From SYIM01 sp039800325 (GTDB lineage: Bacteria; Pseudomonadota; Gammaproteobacteria; Burkholderiales; Burkholderiaceae_E): a stretch of DNA of 64,000 nt. The notes below the pieces were generated by a model. It searched no databases, was not told where the DNA came from, and worked only from the letters and a program-made list of their open reading frames with translations. The DNA lies in the NCBI GenBank assembly GCA_039800325.1, contig JBDLQY010000260.1:15496-79495 (forward strand), in the 5' to 3' direction. This document shows, piece after piece, positions 27,705 to 37,098 of this stretch. Each line of letters begins with the position of its first letter. The first letter of the stretch is position 1. The position numbers and the translations under genes were made by a program.

Positions 27705-28769
27705 TTAAAGCGCGGCGAGGACCGCATCGCCCATCGCCGAGGTACCCACGGTCTGCTTGCCTGTTTCAGCGATATCGGGCGTACGCAAACCCTGCGCCAG
27801 CACTTTCCGCACGGCAGCCTCAACGCGCGCGGCAGCTGCCTCCTGGCCCAGCGAGTAACGCAGCAGCATGGCCAGCGACAGGATGGTGGCCAGCGGATTG
27901 GCGACACCCTTGCCCGCGATATCGGGCGCAGAGCCATGGATGGGCTCATACAAACCAAACTTCTCGGTGTTGAGGGATGCAGACGGCAGCATTCCGATGG
28001 ACCCGGTCAGCATGGAGGCCTCATCAGACAGGATGTCGCCAAACATATTGCCGGTGACGATCACGTCAAACTGCTTGGGATTACGCACCAGCTGCATGGC
28101 CGCGTTGTCCACGTACATGTGACTGAGCGCCACATCCGTAAACGACTGGTGCACTTCAGTGACCACATCGCGCCACAACTGGGTGGTCTCGAGCACGTTG
28201 GCTTTGTCAACCGAGCAGACCTTGCGACCACGTTTGCGGGCCGCCTCGAACGCGACCACCGCGATGCGCCGGATTTCGCTCTCGGTGTAACGCATGGTGT
28301 CAAAGCCCTCGCGCTCACCTTTCTCGTTGGTACGGATACCGCGCGGCTGGCCGAAATAAATGTCGCTGGTGAGCTCACGCAAAATCAGAATATCAAGCCC
28401 GGCCACCACGTCGCTGCGCAGCGTGGAGGCATGCGCAAGCTCGGGAAACACGGTTGCAGGCCGCAGATTGGCGAACAGATCAAAATGCTTACGCAGACGC
28501 AGCAGCCCCTGCTCGGGGCGCTGTGGACGCGGCAGCGTGTCGTAGCGCGGACCGCCGACTGCTCCAAACAAAATCGCGTCAGCCTTTTCGCAGATGCGCA
28601 ACGTAGCTTCCGGCAGGGGGTCGCCCGCGCTGTCAAAGCCCGCCCCTCCAACCGGCGCGGTCTCGGTCTCGATGCGCAAACCATCACTGGCCAAAGCAGC
28701 CAGCACCCGAAGCGCCTGAGCCGTTATCTCGGGGCCTATGCCGTCACCGGGCAATACAGCGATTTTCAT
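27705..28769 (-). CDS. leuB: 3-isopropylmalate dehydrogenase
   Basis: 354 residues. Opens MKIAVLPGDGIGPEI. The substrate and metal signatures FDVIVTGNMFGDILSDEASM and YEPIHGSAPDIAGKGVANP are present. Oxidative decarboxylation of 3-isopropylmalate in leucine synthesis. It follows leuD after a 126-bp gap in which I see no gene or clear terminator, and precedes asd. Confidence 0.98.
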   Translation of the reverse strand: MKIAVLPGDGIGPEITAQALRVLAALASDGLRIETETAPVGGAGFDSAGDPLPEATLRICEKADAILFGAVGGPRYDTLPRPQRPEQGLLRLRKHFDLFANLRPATVFPELAHASTLRSDVVAGLDILILRELTSDIYFGQPRGIRTNEKGEREGFDTMRYTESEIRRIAVVAFEAARKRGRKVCSVDKANVLETTQLWRDVVTEVHQSFTDVALSHMYVDNAAMQLVRNPKQFDVIVTGNMFGDILSDEASMLTGSIGMLPSASLNTEKFGLYEPIHGSAPDIAGKGVANPLATILSLAMLLRYSLGQEAAAARVEAAVRKVLAQGLRTPDIAETGKQTVGTSAMGDAVLAAL

Positions 28770-28895
28770 GGCGTAATCTCTGAAAAGAAATGAGTCTTCA
28801 ACAAGCCTTGGCGCGCTCGCGAGAGCGAACCTATGTGATGGGCATGCGCGACGGACAAACGATGTCGAGGGTGCCCAGGAAAACTGACCCGGACA

Positions 28896-29549
28896 TCAAC
28901 GTGTAAGCGTGTGCCCCAACCAGGGCTGCTCGGTCAGCCTGCGATTTTCAAATTCGCGAATCTTGTCGGCATGCCGCAGGGTCAGCCCGATCTCATCAAG
29001 GCCGTTGACCAGACAATATTTGCGAAATTCATCGACCTCGAATCGAAAACTGCGCGAACCGTCGGCGGTGCTCACCGTCTGCTGGGGCAGATCCACTATC
29101 AACTCAAAGCCTACAAATCCATTGACCTGGTGGAATAAAAAATCGACTTCCGACTCGGCCAGTCGAACCGGTAAAAGCCCGTTCTTGAAGCAGTTGGTAA
29201 AGAAGATATCGGCAAACGACGGCGCGATGACCGCTCGAAAACCATAGTCTTCGAGCGCCCAAGGCGCGTGCTCACGAGACGATCCGCAACCGAAATTCTT
29301 GCGCGCTAAAAGAATAGAAGCGCCCTTGTAACGCGGCTGATTCAGCGAAAAATCGGGATTCAGCGGCCGCAGGCTGTTATCCATACCGGGCTCACCCCGA
29401 TCAAGATAGCGCCATTCATCAAACAGATTGGGCCCAAAGCCCGAACGCTTGATCGACTTGAGAAACTGCTTGGGGATGATGGCGTCGGTATCGACGTTGG
29501 CCCGGTCAAGCGGCGCGACCAGCCCGCGATGAACAGTAAGACTTTGCAT
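28896..29549 (-). CDS. leuD: 3-isopropylmalate dehydratase small subunit
   Basis: 217 residues. The swivel-domain signature reads LLARKNFGCGSSREHAPWAL, preceded by RANVDTDAIIPKQFLKSI. It pairs with LeuC to interconvert 2- and 3-isopropylmalate. It starts 30 bp after leuC. Full length for the family, with no unusual residues seen. Confidence 0.98.
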   Translation of the reverse strand: MQSLTVHRGLVAPLDRANVDTDAIIPKQFLKSIKRSGFGPNLFDEWRYLDRGEPGMDNSLRPLNPDFSLNQPRYKGASILLARKNFGCGSSREHAPWALEDYGFRAVIAPSFADIFFTNCFKNGLLPVRLAESEVDFLFHQVNGFVGFELIVDLPQQTVSTADGSRSFRFEVDEFRKYCLVNGLDEIGLTLRHADKIREFENRRLTEQPWLGHTLTR

Positions 29550-29579
29550 AGTGGTTTCCTGACGCGATCGGCGAATGGC

Positions 29580-30992
29580 TTAGCCGAGACGACGAACATC
29601 GACAAAATGACCCGCCACGGCAGCGGCAGCCGCCATCGCCGGACTGACCAGATGAGTGCGGCCACCGGCCCCCTGACGCCCTTCAAAATTGCGGTTAGAG
29701 GTTGAAGCACACCGCTCTCCGGGCTCAATGCGATCGGCATTCATCGCCAGACACATTGAGCACCCAGGCTCGCGCCACTCGAAACCCGCATCCCGGAAAA
29801 TTTTGTCCAGGCCTTCGGCCTCGACCTGCGCCTTGACCAGCCCAGAGCCAGGCACCACCAGCACCTGCTTGACGTTAGAGGCCTTGCGGCGCCCGCGCGC
29901 AACGGAAGCGGCCTCGCGAAGGTCTTCAATACGGGAATTCGTGCAGGAACCAATGAAGACCTTGTCGACTCGGATGTCGGTCATGGGCGTATTGGGTTTG
30001 AGGCCCATATAGACCAGAGCTCGCTCCATGCCTTCGCGTCGGACCGGATCTTTTTCTTTTTCGGGATCGGGTACACGTCCATCAATGGTGGCGACCATTT
30101 CGGGGGACGTGCCCCAAGTCACCTGCGGCACGATGCTGGCTGCATCGAGTGTCACCACGGCATCAAACTTGGCACCGGGATCCGAGTGCAATGCTTTCCA
30201 GATCGCGACGGCACGATCCCATTCAGGGCCAACGGGCGATAGAGGCCGATCTTTGAGATAGCGCAGCGTGGTGTCATCAACCGCAACCATGCCGGAGCGC
30301 GCACCGGCCTCGATGGCCATATTGCACAGGGTCATTCGCCCTTCCATCGACAGCGAGGAAATCGCCGACCCGGCAAACTCGATGGCAAAGCCCGTGCCGC
30401 CTGCAGTGCCAATCTTGCCGATGATGGCCAGCACCACGTCTTTGGCCGTGACGCCCGCACCCAGGCGGCCATCGACTCGCACCAGCATGTTCTTCATCTT
30501 GCGCGCCATGAGCGTCTGGGTGGCCAACGCGTGCTCGACCTCAGAGGTGCCGATGCCGAAGGCCAGACAGGCAAAGGCGCCGTGCGTGCTGGTGTGAGAG
30601 TCACCGCACACTACGGTCATGCCCGGCAGCGTGGCGCCCTGTTCGGGGCCGATGACATGCACGATGCCCTGGCGCCGATCGCTGATGTTGAAATATGTCA
30701 GGCCATGCTCGCGCGCATTGGCATCCAGCGTTTCAACCTGCAGACGGGCGATCGGGTCATCAATGCCGCGCGACCGATCGGTGGTGGGTACGTTGTGATC
30801 AACCACGGCCAAATTAGCGCTGACCCGCCACGGCTTACGACCCGCCAGGCGTAGCCCCTCAAAGGCCTGCGGACTGGTGACTTCATGGACCAGATGCCGA
30901 TCGATGTACAGAATAGCTGTGCCGTCGGCCTCAGTATGGACAACGTGCGCATCCCAGAGCTTGTCGTAAAGCGTTCGCAGAGCAAGCGACAT
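29580..30992 (-). CDS. leuC: 3-isopropylmalate dehydratase large subunit
   Basis: 470 residues with an aconitase-type 4Fe-4S site: cysteines in VFIGSCTNSRIEDL and EPGCSMCLAMN. Other marks are VCGDSHTSTHGAFG-like text (CGDSHTSTHGAF) and RNFEGRQGAGGRTHLVSP. First gene of the leuC-leuD-leuB-asd run on this strand; 30 bp separate it from the MFS transporter gene, so read-through from the latter is possible. Confidence 0.98.
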   Translation of the reverse strand: MSLALRTLYDKLWDAHVVHTEADGTAILYIDRHLVHEVTSPQAFEGLRLAGRKPWRVSANLAVVDHNVPTTDRSRGIDDPIARLQVETLDANAREHGLTYFNISDRRQGIVHVIGPEQGATLPGMTVVCGDSHTSTHGAFACLAFGIGTSEVEHALATQTLMARKMKNMLVRVDGRLGAGVTAKDVVLAIIGKIGTAGGTGFAIEFAGSAISSLSMEGRMTLCNMAIEAGARSGMVAVDDTTLRYLKDRPLSPVGPEWDRAVAIWKALHSDPGAKFDAVVTLDAASIVPQVTWGTSPEMVATIDGRVPDPEKEKDPVRREGMERALVYMGLKPNTPMTDIRVDKVFIGSCTNSRIEDLREAASVARGRRKASNVKQVLVVPGSGLVKAQVEAEGLDKIFRDAGFEWREPGCSMCLAMNADRIEPGERCASTSNRNFEGRQGAGGRTHLVSPAMAAAAAVAGHFVDVRRLG

Positions 30993-31022
30993 GGCGATAA
31001 CAACCCCTTGAAAAGCCTTGGA

Positions 31023-32186
31023 TTATGCCACGCGTACCGGCGATGAACGCCGGCCGATCCACCAGGCCAACCAGCCTGCCAGCGTCATGATCGCTGCGCC
31101 GTGGAACGCCGCCGCCGGCGACACATGAACCCATAGCCAACTGGCGGCAAGACCACCGGCGGTTCCGCCAAATCCGTAGCCTATGGTGGCGTAGAGCGCC
31201 TGGGCTCGCGCCTGCTGCCCGGGATCGAACCAGGTTTGTAAAAGCACCTGGATGGCGGTGTGGTGAGTGCCGAAGGTCAGCGCATGTAGCAGCTGCGACA
31301 GCACAATCAGCCCCAACGAGCCTTCCGAGATACCGATGAGTGCAAAACGCAGTACACCCAGCGCCATGCATGCACCGACCAGGCTCATCGCGCCAAAACG
31401 CTGAAACAGAGGCCGCTGCAGATAAAACATGGCAATTTCGGCAACGACGCCCAGCGCCCAGATCACACCAATGGTGCTCTTGCTGTAACCCTTCTCATGG
31501 AGATAAAGCGAAAAGAAGGCATAAAGCGCCGCGTGCGCACAGATCATCAGAAACATCGATGCGAAAACCGCGGCGACTCGCGGCTCGCGCAGACGGGCAA
31601 ATATGGGTTTGACGATCCGTTCGCGCGCCTGGCCGGCCACCGGAGTCTGTAACCAGGTGCTCGCCAACACGCAGGCCAGTAGCAAGGCCAGCCATCCGGG
31701 CACGCTGGCCACGCCCACCAGGTCGAGCACCGGCCCCATGGCCAGCACCGCCACCAGGAATCCGTAAGACCCCCAAACCCGCATGCGGCTGTAGACGCCC
31801 GTGTCGCGGCCTGATGCGTCCAGAGCAATCGCCTCCATGATCGGCATCTGCGCCGACGCGGCAAAAAAAAGGGCCAGACCCAGCAGAACCACCACGAAAA
31901 AATTGGCCCCTGCTGGCCACAAACCCAGCGCCGCCAACATGGCCATCGCAGCGCTCACCCGCAAAAGCAGTACGCGCTCACCCGTACGATCAGCCAGCCA
32001 GCCCCAGAACACCGGAGCGCCCAGTCGCACCACCTGCGGCAGCGACATGACGATGCCGATCTGGGTGATGCTCAGACCCACTTCGCTCAGGTAAAGGCTG
32101 AAAAAGGGCGAAAAAACGCCGACATACAGAAAATAAGCAAAGAAAAACACCCGCACCCCGCGGCGAGCCTGTCGGTCATCGTGCAC
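31023..32186 (-). CDS. MFS transporter of the HcaT / 3-phenylpropionate type
   Basis: About 387 residues from GTG 32186; an upstream start at 32294 would overlap aroC by 86 bases and adds non-hydrophobic residues, so I prefer the short form. No ribosome site is obvious, so the start is uncertain. Twelve hydrophobic helices, with FFFAYFLYVGVFSPFFSLYL first and the loop GWLADRTGERVLLLR. SRMRVWGSYGFLVAVLAMGP and FGTHHTAIQVLLQTWF match the HcaT-like group, which carries aromatic acids, and similar permeases. The substrate is not predictable. Confidence 0.82.
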   Translation of the reverse strand: MHDDRQARRGVRVFFFAYFLYVGVFSPFFSLYLSEVGLSITQIGIVMSLPQVVRLGAPVFWGWLADRTGERVLLLRVSAAMAMLAALGLWPAGANFFVVVLLGLALFFAASAQMPIMEAIALDASGRDTGVYSRMRVWGSYGFLVAVLAMGPVLDLVGVASVPGWLALLLACVLASTWLQTPVAGQARERIVKPIFARLREPRVAAVFASMFLMICAHAALYAFFSLYLHEKGYSKSTIGVIWALGVVAEIAMFYLQRPLFQRFGAMSLVGACMALGVLRFALIGISEGSLGLIVLSQLLHALTFGTHHTAIQVLLQTWFDPGQQARAQALYATIGYGFGGTAGGLAASWLWVHVSPAAAFHGAAIMTLAGWLAWWIGRRSSPVRVA

Positions 32187-32190
32187 GATG

Positions 32191-32212
32191 CGGTCGTTCA
32201 GCGGTCGTTCAG
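32191..32212. repeat. 11-bp perfect tandem duplication at the aroC stop
   Basis: CGGTCGTTCAG is present twice in a row (32191-32201 and 32202-32212). On the minus strand one copy contains the aroC stop codon, and the pair lies just ahead of the probable MFS start. An 11-base step would have shifted the reading frame between the two genes when it arose. Confidence 0.8.
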
Positions 32213-33321
32213 CGTCCGCTTTGCCCGGTGCACCCAGGGATACGCGGCGTACCAACCCGAACATCAGCGTTCTGAGCCCGATGCCGCAAGGCATGGTCCA
32301 TCAGAACCAGCGCCAGCACGGCCTCTGCAATCGGCACTGCACGAATGCCCACACAAGGGTCGTGGCGGCCCAGCGTCTGAACAGTCGTGGCATTGCCCTC
32401 AATGTCAATGGACCGCCGCTCGGTGCGAATGCTGGAAGTGGGCTTGACCGCAATCGATACGGTGATGGGCTGGCCGGTGGATATGCCCCCCAGAACGCCG
32501 CCGGCGTTATTGCTCGCAAAGCCGTCGGGAGTCAGTTCATCGCCGTGCTCGCTGCCGCGCTGCGAGATGCTGCGAAAGCCGGCGCCAATCTCAACGCCTT
32601 TGACCGCGTTGATACCCATCATGCCCCAGGCGATATCCGCGTCGAGTTTGTCGTAAATAGGTTCACCCAAGCCAGGGGGCACCGACTCAGCGACCACCTC
32701 GATGCGCGCGCCGCACGAGTCGCCAGCACGTCGCAACTCATCCATGTAGGCTTCCAGCCGCTCAATAATGGCTGAATCGGGCGCAAAAAACGGATTCAAC
32801 GGAATCTGCTCGGCATCCGTGAACGGTATGCTGACCGGGCCCAGCTGCGACATCCAACCGATGAACCGAGTACCGAATTGCTCGCGCAGCCACTTGCGTG
32901 CAATGGCTGCCGCGGCCACGGTGGGCGCTGTCAGACGCGCCGATGAGCGGCCCCCGCCACGATGATCACGAATGCCGTATTTGTGCCAATACGTGTAGTC
33001 GGCATGCCCTGGCCTAAATGTCTGGACCAGATTGCCATAGTCTTTGCTGCGCGCATCCTGATTGCGGATGAGCAGCATGATGGGCGTGCCCGTCGTGTGT
33101 CCTTCAAAGACGCCCGACAGAATTTCGACCTGATCGGGCTCCTGACGCTGCGTCACATGCCGGGACGTTCCGGGCCTGCGGCGGTCGAGCTCAATCTGAA
33201 TGTCCTGCTCAGACAATGCCAGTCCAGGCGGGCAACCGTCGACCACGCAGCCAATCGCCGGTCCGTGCGACTCACCAAAGTTGCTGACCCGAAACAGCTC
33301 GCCAAAAGTATTGCCTGCCAT
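32209..33321 (-). CDS. aroC: Chorismate synthase
   Basis: 370 residues from ATG 33321 (MAGNTFGELFRVSNFGESHG). The three family patterns are present: the GESHGPAIGCVVDGCPPG opening, YTYWHKYGIRDHRGGGRSSAR, and NAGGVLGGISTGQPI. FMN-dependent loss of phosphate from EPSP, last step of the shikimate pathway. The C-terminus runs about 18 residues past the usual ending ALRHRAQNADV, possibly through the duplicated 11-bp element or a lost stop. Confidence 0.97.
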   Translation of the reverse strand: MAGNTFGELFRVSNFGESHGPAIGCVVDGCPPGLALSEQDIQIELDRRRPGTSRHVTQRQEPDQVEILSGVFEGHTTGTPIMLLIRNQDARSKDYGNLVQTFRPGHADYTYWHKYGIRDHRGGGRSSARLTAPTVAAAAIARKWLREQFGTRFIGWMSQLGPVSIPFTDAEQIPLNPFFAPDSAIIERLEAYMDELRRAGDSCGARIEVVAESVPPGLGEPIYDKLDADIAWGMMGINAVKGVEIGAGFRSISQRGSEHGDELTPDGFASNNAGGVLGGISTGQPITVSIAVKPTSSIRTERRSIDIEGNATTVQTLGRHDPCVGIRAVPIAEAVLALVLMDHALRHRAQNADVRVGTPRIPGCTGQSGR

Positions 33322-33421
33322 GACCCTATCCCCGCGCGAAACCGCCCGGCAAAACGTCATTCTAGCCGTTGGGGTGGTCGCGAACCCTACTGGTCAGCCC
33401 CTGCAGCGCGAAGTACGGTCG

Positions 33422-34828
33422 TCAGTTCGCAGACGCCGCCGACAGGCGCTGAACAACCACCTCACGAGGCATCAGCGCCAGACACGCATCCACGGACGGC
33501 GTCTGCGCAAAGCCAAACACCAGAAGCCGAACCGGAATGGCCAGCTGCGGCATCTTCAGGCCATGGCCGGCCAGAACCGGCTTGAAGCTTGATGCGATGC
33601 CTTCACGCGTCCATTCGCATTGCGCAAACGCCTGGGCCAGTGCCGCCAGGGCCGGTCGTACCTCGGATTTGAGGTGGGCAGCGAGGTCTTCAGGGCGCGG
33701 CTGGGGCTGCGTATAAAACATATGCGCAGCATCGGCCAGTTCATTGAGCGTTGCCGCACGCTCTTTCAGAAGCGCGCATACTGCGGCGAGATCAGCTGCA
33801 TCTGGCGCTGCCAGCGCGTGGGCGTGAACACCGGCGTGAATCAGCCGGCCGCGGATGGATTTGGCCAGCGCGGCGTCATCGCTGCGCTTCAGGTAGTGCT
33901 GGTTGATCCAGCGCAGCTTGTCGGTATCAAACTGGGAGGGCGAGCCGGACAGATGCGAACCGTCAAACCAGCTGACGAACTGTTCGCGCGAGAAGATCTC
34001 ATCGTCACCATGGCTCCAGCCCAACCGGGCCAGATAGTTGATGACAGCATCCGCCAGGTAGCCATCGGCGTCATACTGCATGACCGACACCGCGCCATGT
34101 CGCTTGGACAGCTTTTGGCCATCATCGCCGTGAATCATGGGCACGTGGCCATAGCGCGGCAGGTCTGCCCCCAGGGCCTTCAGAATATTAATCTGGCGGG
34201 GCGTGTTATTGACATGGTCATCGCCCCGAATGACGTGCGTGATGCGCATTTCAAAATCGTCAACCACCACACAGAAATTATAGGTGGGCGTGCCGTCTGA
34301 CCTCGCAATGATCAGATCGTCGAGTTCGTCATTGGCAATACTGATGGGCCCCTTCACCAGATCATCCCAGGTGACCGACCCCTCAGTAGGGTTACGAAAC
34401 CGCACCACGGGCTTGACCCCAGGCGGAGGCGTCAGCCCTGCACAACGCTCAGGTCGCCACCGACCGTCATAGCGCGGTTTCTCGCCGCGAGCCCGCTGAG
34501 ATTCGCGCATGGCATCAAGCTCTTCGGGCGTGCAGTAGCAGTGGTAGGCCGTGCCCTGCGCCAACATGCGCGCGATGAACTGGCGGTACAAATCCATGCG
34601 CCGTGTCTGATAGAACGGACCCTCGTCAGGCGTAAGACCCAGCCACTGCATACCGTCCAGAATGGCCTGCACGGCTTCGGGGGTTGAGCGCTCGAGGTCA
34701 GTGTCTTCGATGCGCAGAATAAAGGTGCCACCAAAGTGGCGGGCATAGGCCCAGGCGAACAGTGCGGTGCGAGCCCCACCAATATGCAGATAACCGGTAG
34801 GGCTGGGAGCGAAACGGGTTCGGATCAT
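33422..34828 (-). CDS. gltX: Glutamyl-tRNA synthetase
   Basis: 468 residues, class I synthetase. The ATP motifs are HIGG in FAPSPTGYLHIGGARTALF and KLSKRHG near residue 240. The zinc-site region near residue 100 reads YHCYCTPEELDAMR. Full length. It ends 100 bp before aroC and starts 8 bp after the puuE-like gene ends. Confidence 0.98.
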   Translation of the reverse strand: MIRTRFAPSPTGYLHIGGARTALFAWAYARHFGGTFILRIEDTDLERSTPEAVQAILDGMQWLGLTPDEGPFYQTRRMDLYRQFIARMLAQGTAYHCYCTPEELDAMRESQRARGEKPRYDGRWRPERCAGLTPPPGVKPVVRFRNPTEGSVTWDDLVKGPISIANDELDDLIIARSDGTPTYNFCVVVDDFEMRITHVIRGDDHVNNTPRQINILKALGADLPRYGHVPMIHGDDGQKLSKRHGAVSVMQYDADGYLADAVINYLARLGWSHGDDEIFSREQFVSWFDGSHLSGSPSQFDTDKLRWINQHYLKRSDDAALAKSIRGRLIHAGVHAHALAAPDAADLAAVCALLKERAATLNELADAAHMFYTQPQPRPEDLAAHLKSEVRPALAALAQAFAQCEWTREGIASSFKPVLAGHGLKMPQLAIPVRLLVFGFAQTPSVDACLALMPREVVVQRLSAASAN

Positions 34829-34835
34829 GTAGGAC

Positions 34836-35756
34836 TTATTCGTTCAGACCCCTTCCAGGATAGGGGTGCGTGGCAATCCAGTGACGGGCAATGTCAAGGC
34901 GACGGGTCACCCAGACGTCAGGATGCTTCATAACATGATCCAGAAAACGCTCAAAGCCGGCCGCGCGCGCCGGATGCCCAACCAGACGCATATGCAGGCC
35001 CACCGACATCATCTTGGGCTGGGTCTTACCTTCGCGATAGAGCATATCGAAGGCATCACGCAAAAATTCGAACCATTGATTGGCGGTACCGACCGAGCCC
35101 GCAAACTTACCGTCGTTATTGGTCAGCGAGTACGGAATGACCAGATGCGGCTTGCCATTGACCGTCCGCCAGAACGGCAATTCATCGCCGTAGTAGTCAG
35201 AGTCGTATAGAAAACCGCCTTCTTCAGCTACCAGACGACGGGTGTTCACCCCAGGGCTGTAGCGGCAATACCAGCCATACGGGCGTTCGCCCGTGGTTCG
35301 GGCAATGGACTCGACCGCTTTGCGAATGTGCTCGCGTTCTTCAGCCTCGGATAGTTCATAGTGCTTGATCCAGCGCCAGCCATGGCTGCAGACATCAAAG
35401 CCTGCCTGACGGATCGCCTCAGCAGCTTGCGGATTGCGCTCAAGCGCCAGGGCACAGCCAAAGATGGTCATGGGCAAGCCGCGCTCCTGCACCAGGCGCA
35501 TCAGGCGCCAAAAGCCCACGCGGCTGCCATATTCAAACAGGCCCTCAGCAGCCAAATCACGGCCGTTGTTGCCCTGATTGAGACCGTGCACTTCGGTGAG
35601 GCCGTTTTCAGTGAACCCTTCTCCGTCCTGCACCGAGGGCTCGCTGCCCTCTTCGTAGTTCATGACCAGATTAAGCGCCAGGCGCGCACCCTTGGGCCAT
35701 TTGGGGTCAGGCGGCGCTGCGCCATAACCAATGAAATCGCGCTTGAGATGATCCAT
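34836..35756 (-). CDS. puuE: PuuE-type allantoinase (polysaccharide-deacetylase fold)
   Basis: 306 residues from ATG 35756; a TTG two codons upstream is less likely. RDFIGYGAAPPDPKWPKGAR, then LALNLVMNYEEGSEPSV, are hallmarks of the cofactor-free allantoinases that resemble NodB deacetylases. FDVCSHGWRWIKHYELSE holds the conserved His pair region, and RYSPGVNTRRLV follows. It would open allantoin to allantoate. It follows allA by 17 bp. A polysaccharide deacetylase is the alternative, but the AllA neighbour makes ureide metabolism much more likely. Confidence 0.9.
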   Translation of the reverse strand: MDHLKRDFIGYGAAPPDPKWPKGARLALNLVMNYEEGSEPSVQDGEGFTENGLTEVHGLNQGNNGRDLAAEGLFEYGSRVGFWRLMRLVQERGLPMTIFGCALALERNPQAAEAIRQAGFDVCSHGWRWIKHYELSEAEEREHIRKAVESIARTTGERPYGWYCRYSPGVNTRRLVAEEGGFLYDSDYYGDELPFWRTVNGKPHLVIPYSLTNNDGKFAGSVGTANQWFEFLRDAFDMLYREGKTQPKMMSVGLHMRLVGHPARAAGFERFLDHVMKHPDVWVTRRLDIARHWIATHPYPGRGLNE

Positions 35757-35773
35757 AGCCAATGCCCTTTCGA

Positions 35774-36247
35774 TCAGGATTCAGATACGGTGAACGGCGC
35801 AACGTCGACAAACTCTTCATCAAGCTTGCCGCCATCGCGCCACATGAACACCGCCATGCGCCCTGGCTTATCCAGGAGCGTCAGGCCGTGGTGCCAGGTG
35901 TTCATTCGATAGGTAACGCCCTGATGAGGCTGCGCAATAAAAGCGCAGGCCTGCGACATATCAGGACCACCGCCCGCCGCATGCGGCGCCACAACAATCA
36001 GCCAACGGCCGCAATCAATCGGAACAAAAGTCTGTGAAGAAAATTCATGGCGCTCAAGATAGTTGGACTTGAGCGGCAGCCCGTCGACGGGCGGGCGGAA
36101 CACCATCGATAGACTTGCCTGCGCGTCGGATCGTCCATTACCAAAGGCCTGTTCAAAATAATCACGACCGTATTCAGCAGGTGACGTGATGACCTCCCCG
36201 TAAGGGGCAAACGCCTCAGGGGTCAAGGGCTGCGCAATCAGATTCAT
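35774..36247 (-). CDS. allA: Ureidoglycolate lyase
   Basis: 157 residues from ATG 36247, with AAGGAG 9 bases upstream. Cupin-fold enzyme that splits ureidoglycolate into glyoxylate and urea. LTPEAFAPYGEVI and the C-terminal YRMNTWHHGLTLL, with WRDGGKLDEEFVDV, match AllA. It is 32 bp after a permease gene, tying ureide breakdown to a transporter. No allantoate amidohydrolase (allC) or urease lies in the window. Confidence 0.93.
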   Translation of the reverse strand: MNLIAQPLTPEAFAPYGEVITSPAEYGRDYFEQAFGNGRSDAQASLSMVFRPPVDGLPLKSNYLERHEFSSQTFVPIDCGRWLIVVAPHAAGGGPDMSQACAFIAQPHQGVTYRMNTWHHGLTLLDKPGRMAVFMWRDGGKLDEEFVDVAPFTVSES

Positions 36248-36279
36248 CAATACGGACTCCTTGGCACGAGTGTGACGGG

Positions 36280-37098
36280 TTAAACCCTGCGGGTGAAGCC
36301 AACCAGACGCTCCATGATCAGCATGAGGGCGAGTACCAGCGTGATCATCACACCCGATACCGCCGCGATTCGAACGTCCAGGGTGGACTCCATCATGCCC
36401 CACATACGAATAGGCAGCATGTCAGTGCGCGGGCCTGACAGAAAAAGGGAAATTGGCACATTATCGATCGAGGCCATGAAGGCCAGGAAGGCGCCCGCGG
36501 CGATGCCGGGCGCGATAATGGGTAGCGTTACCCGGCGAAAGGTATAAAACCAGCTTGCACCCAGACTGGCGGAACACTCCAGCAAGGATCCGTCCAACTG
36601 GCTGAGACTGGCCGATGTGGTGCGCAGCACGAACGGCACGATGAGTAGCGCATGCCCGATGATGATGAGATTCAGCGACGGACGAAAGCCGAGCAACGTG
36701 AAGTACATGAGCGCGGCCAGACCAAACGACAGCCCGGGCAGAATCATGGGCGACATGAAAACCGCATCCAGCACGCGCGCCAGACGCGCCCGTGAGCGCG
36801 AGATGCCCATGGCAGCCAAGGTACCGAACAGCACGGCCGCGCCCGTTGCCCAGGCGGCTACCGTCAGGCTGTTGCCAGCGGCGCGATGAATCTGTCTGGA
36901 AACACTTTCATCGAACAACTGCCGATACCACTGAAAAGACAGCCCGGTAGGCGGAAACTTCAGGGAGCGGTTTTCGGTCAGCGAAGTGGCCAGCACCACC
37001 ACAACCGGTCCGATCATGATGATGAGGGCAAAGGTGGCCAGTGCACCGATCACCAACCAGTAAGACCAGTCCGCGGCGGAATGACGTCTAAGCGACAT
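36280..37098 (-). CDS. ABC transporter permease, PotC type
   Basis: 272 residues, six helices (first LVIGALATFALIIMIGPVVVVLA). The EAA loop is LLECSASLGASWFYTFRRVTLP followed by IIAPGIAAG. It is the second permease of a spermidine/putrescine-class importer. Its start overlaps the end of the PotB-type gene by 11 bases. Position next to allA and puuE suggests allantoin or another ureide or purine as the substrate rather than polyamine. Confidence 0.92.
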   Translation of the reverse strand: MSLRRHSAADWSYWLVIGALATFALIIMIGPVVVVLATSLTENRSLKFPPTGLSFQWYRQLFDESVSRQIHRAAGNSLTVAAWATGAAVLFGTLAAMGISRSRARLARVLDAVFMSPMILPGLSFGLAALMYFTLLGFRPSLNLIIIGHALLIVPFVLRTTSASLSQLDGSLLECSASLGASWFYTFRRVTLPIIAPGIAAGAFLAFMASIDNVPISLFLSGPRTDMLPIRMWGMMESTLDVRIAAVSGVMITLVLALMLIMERLVGFTRRV

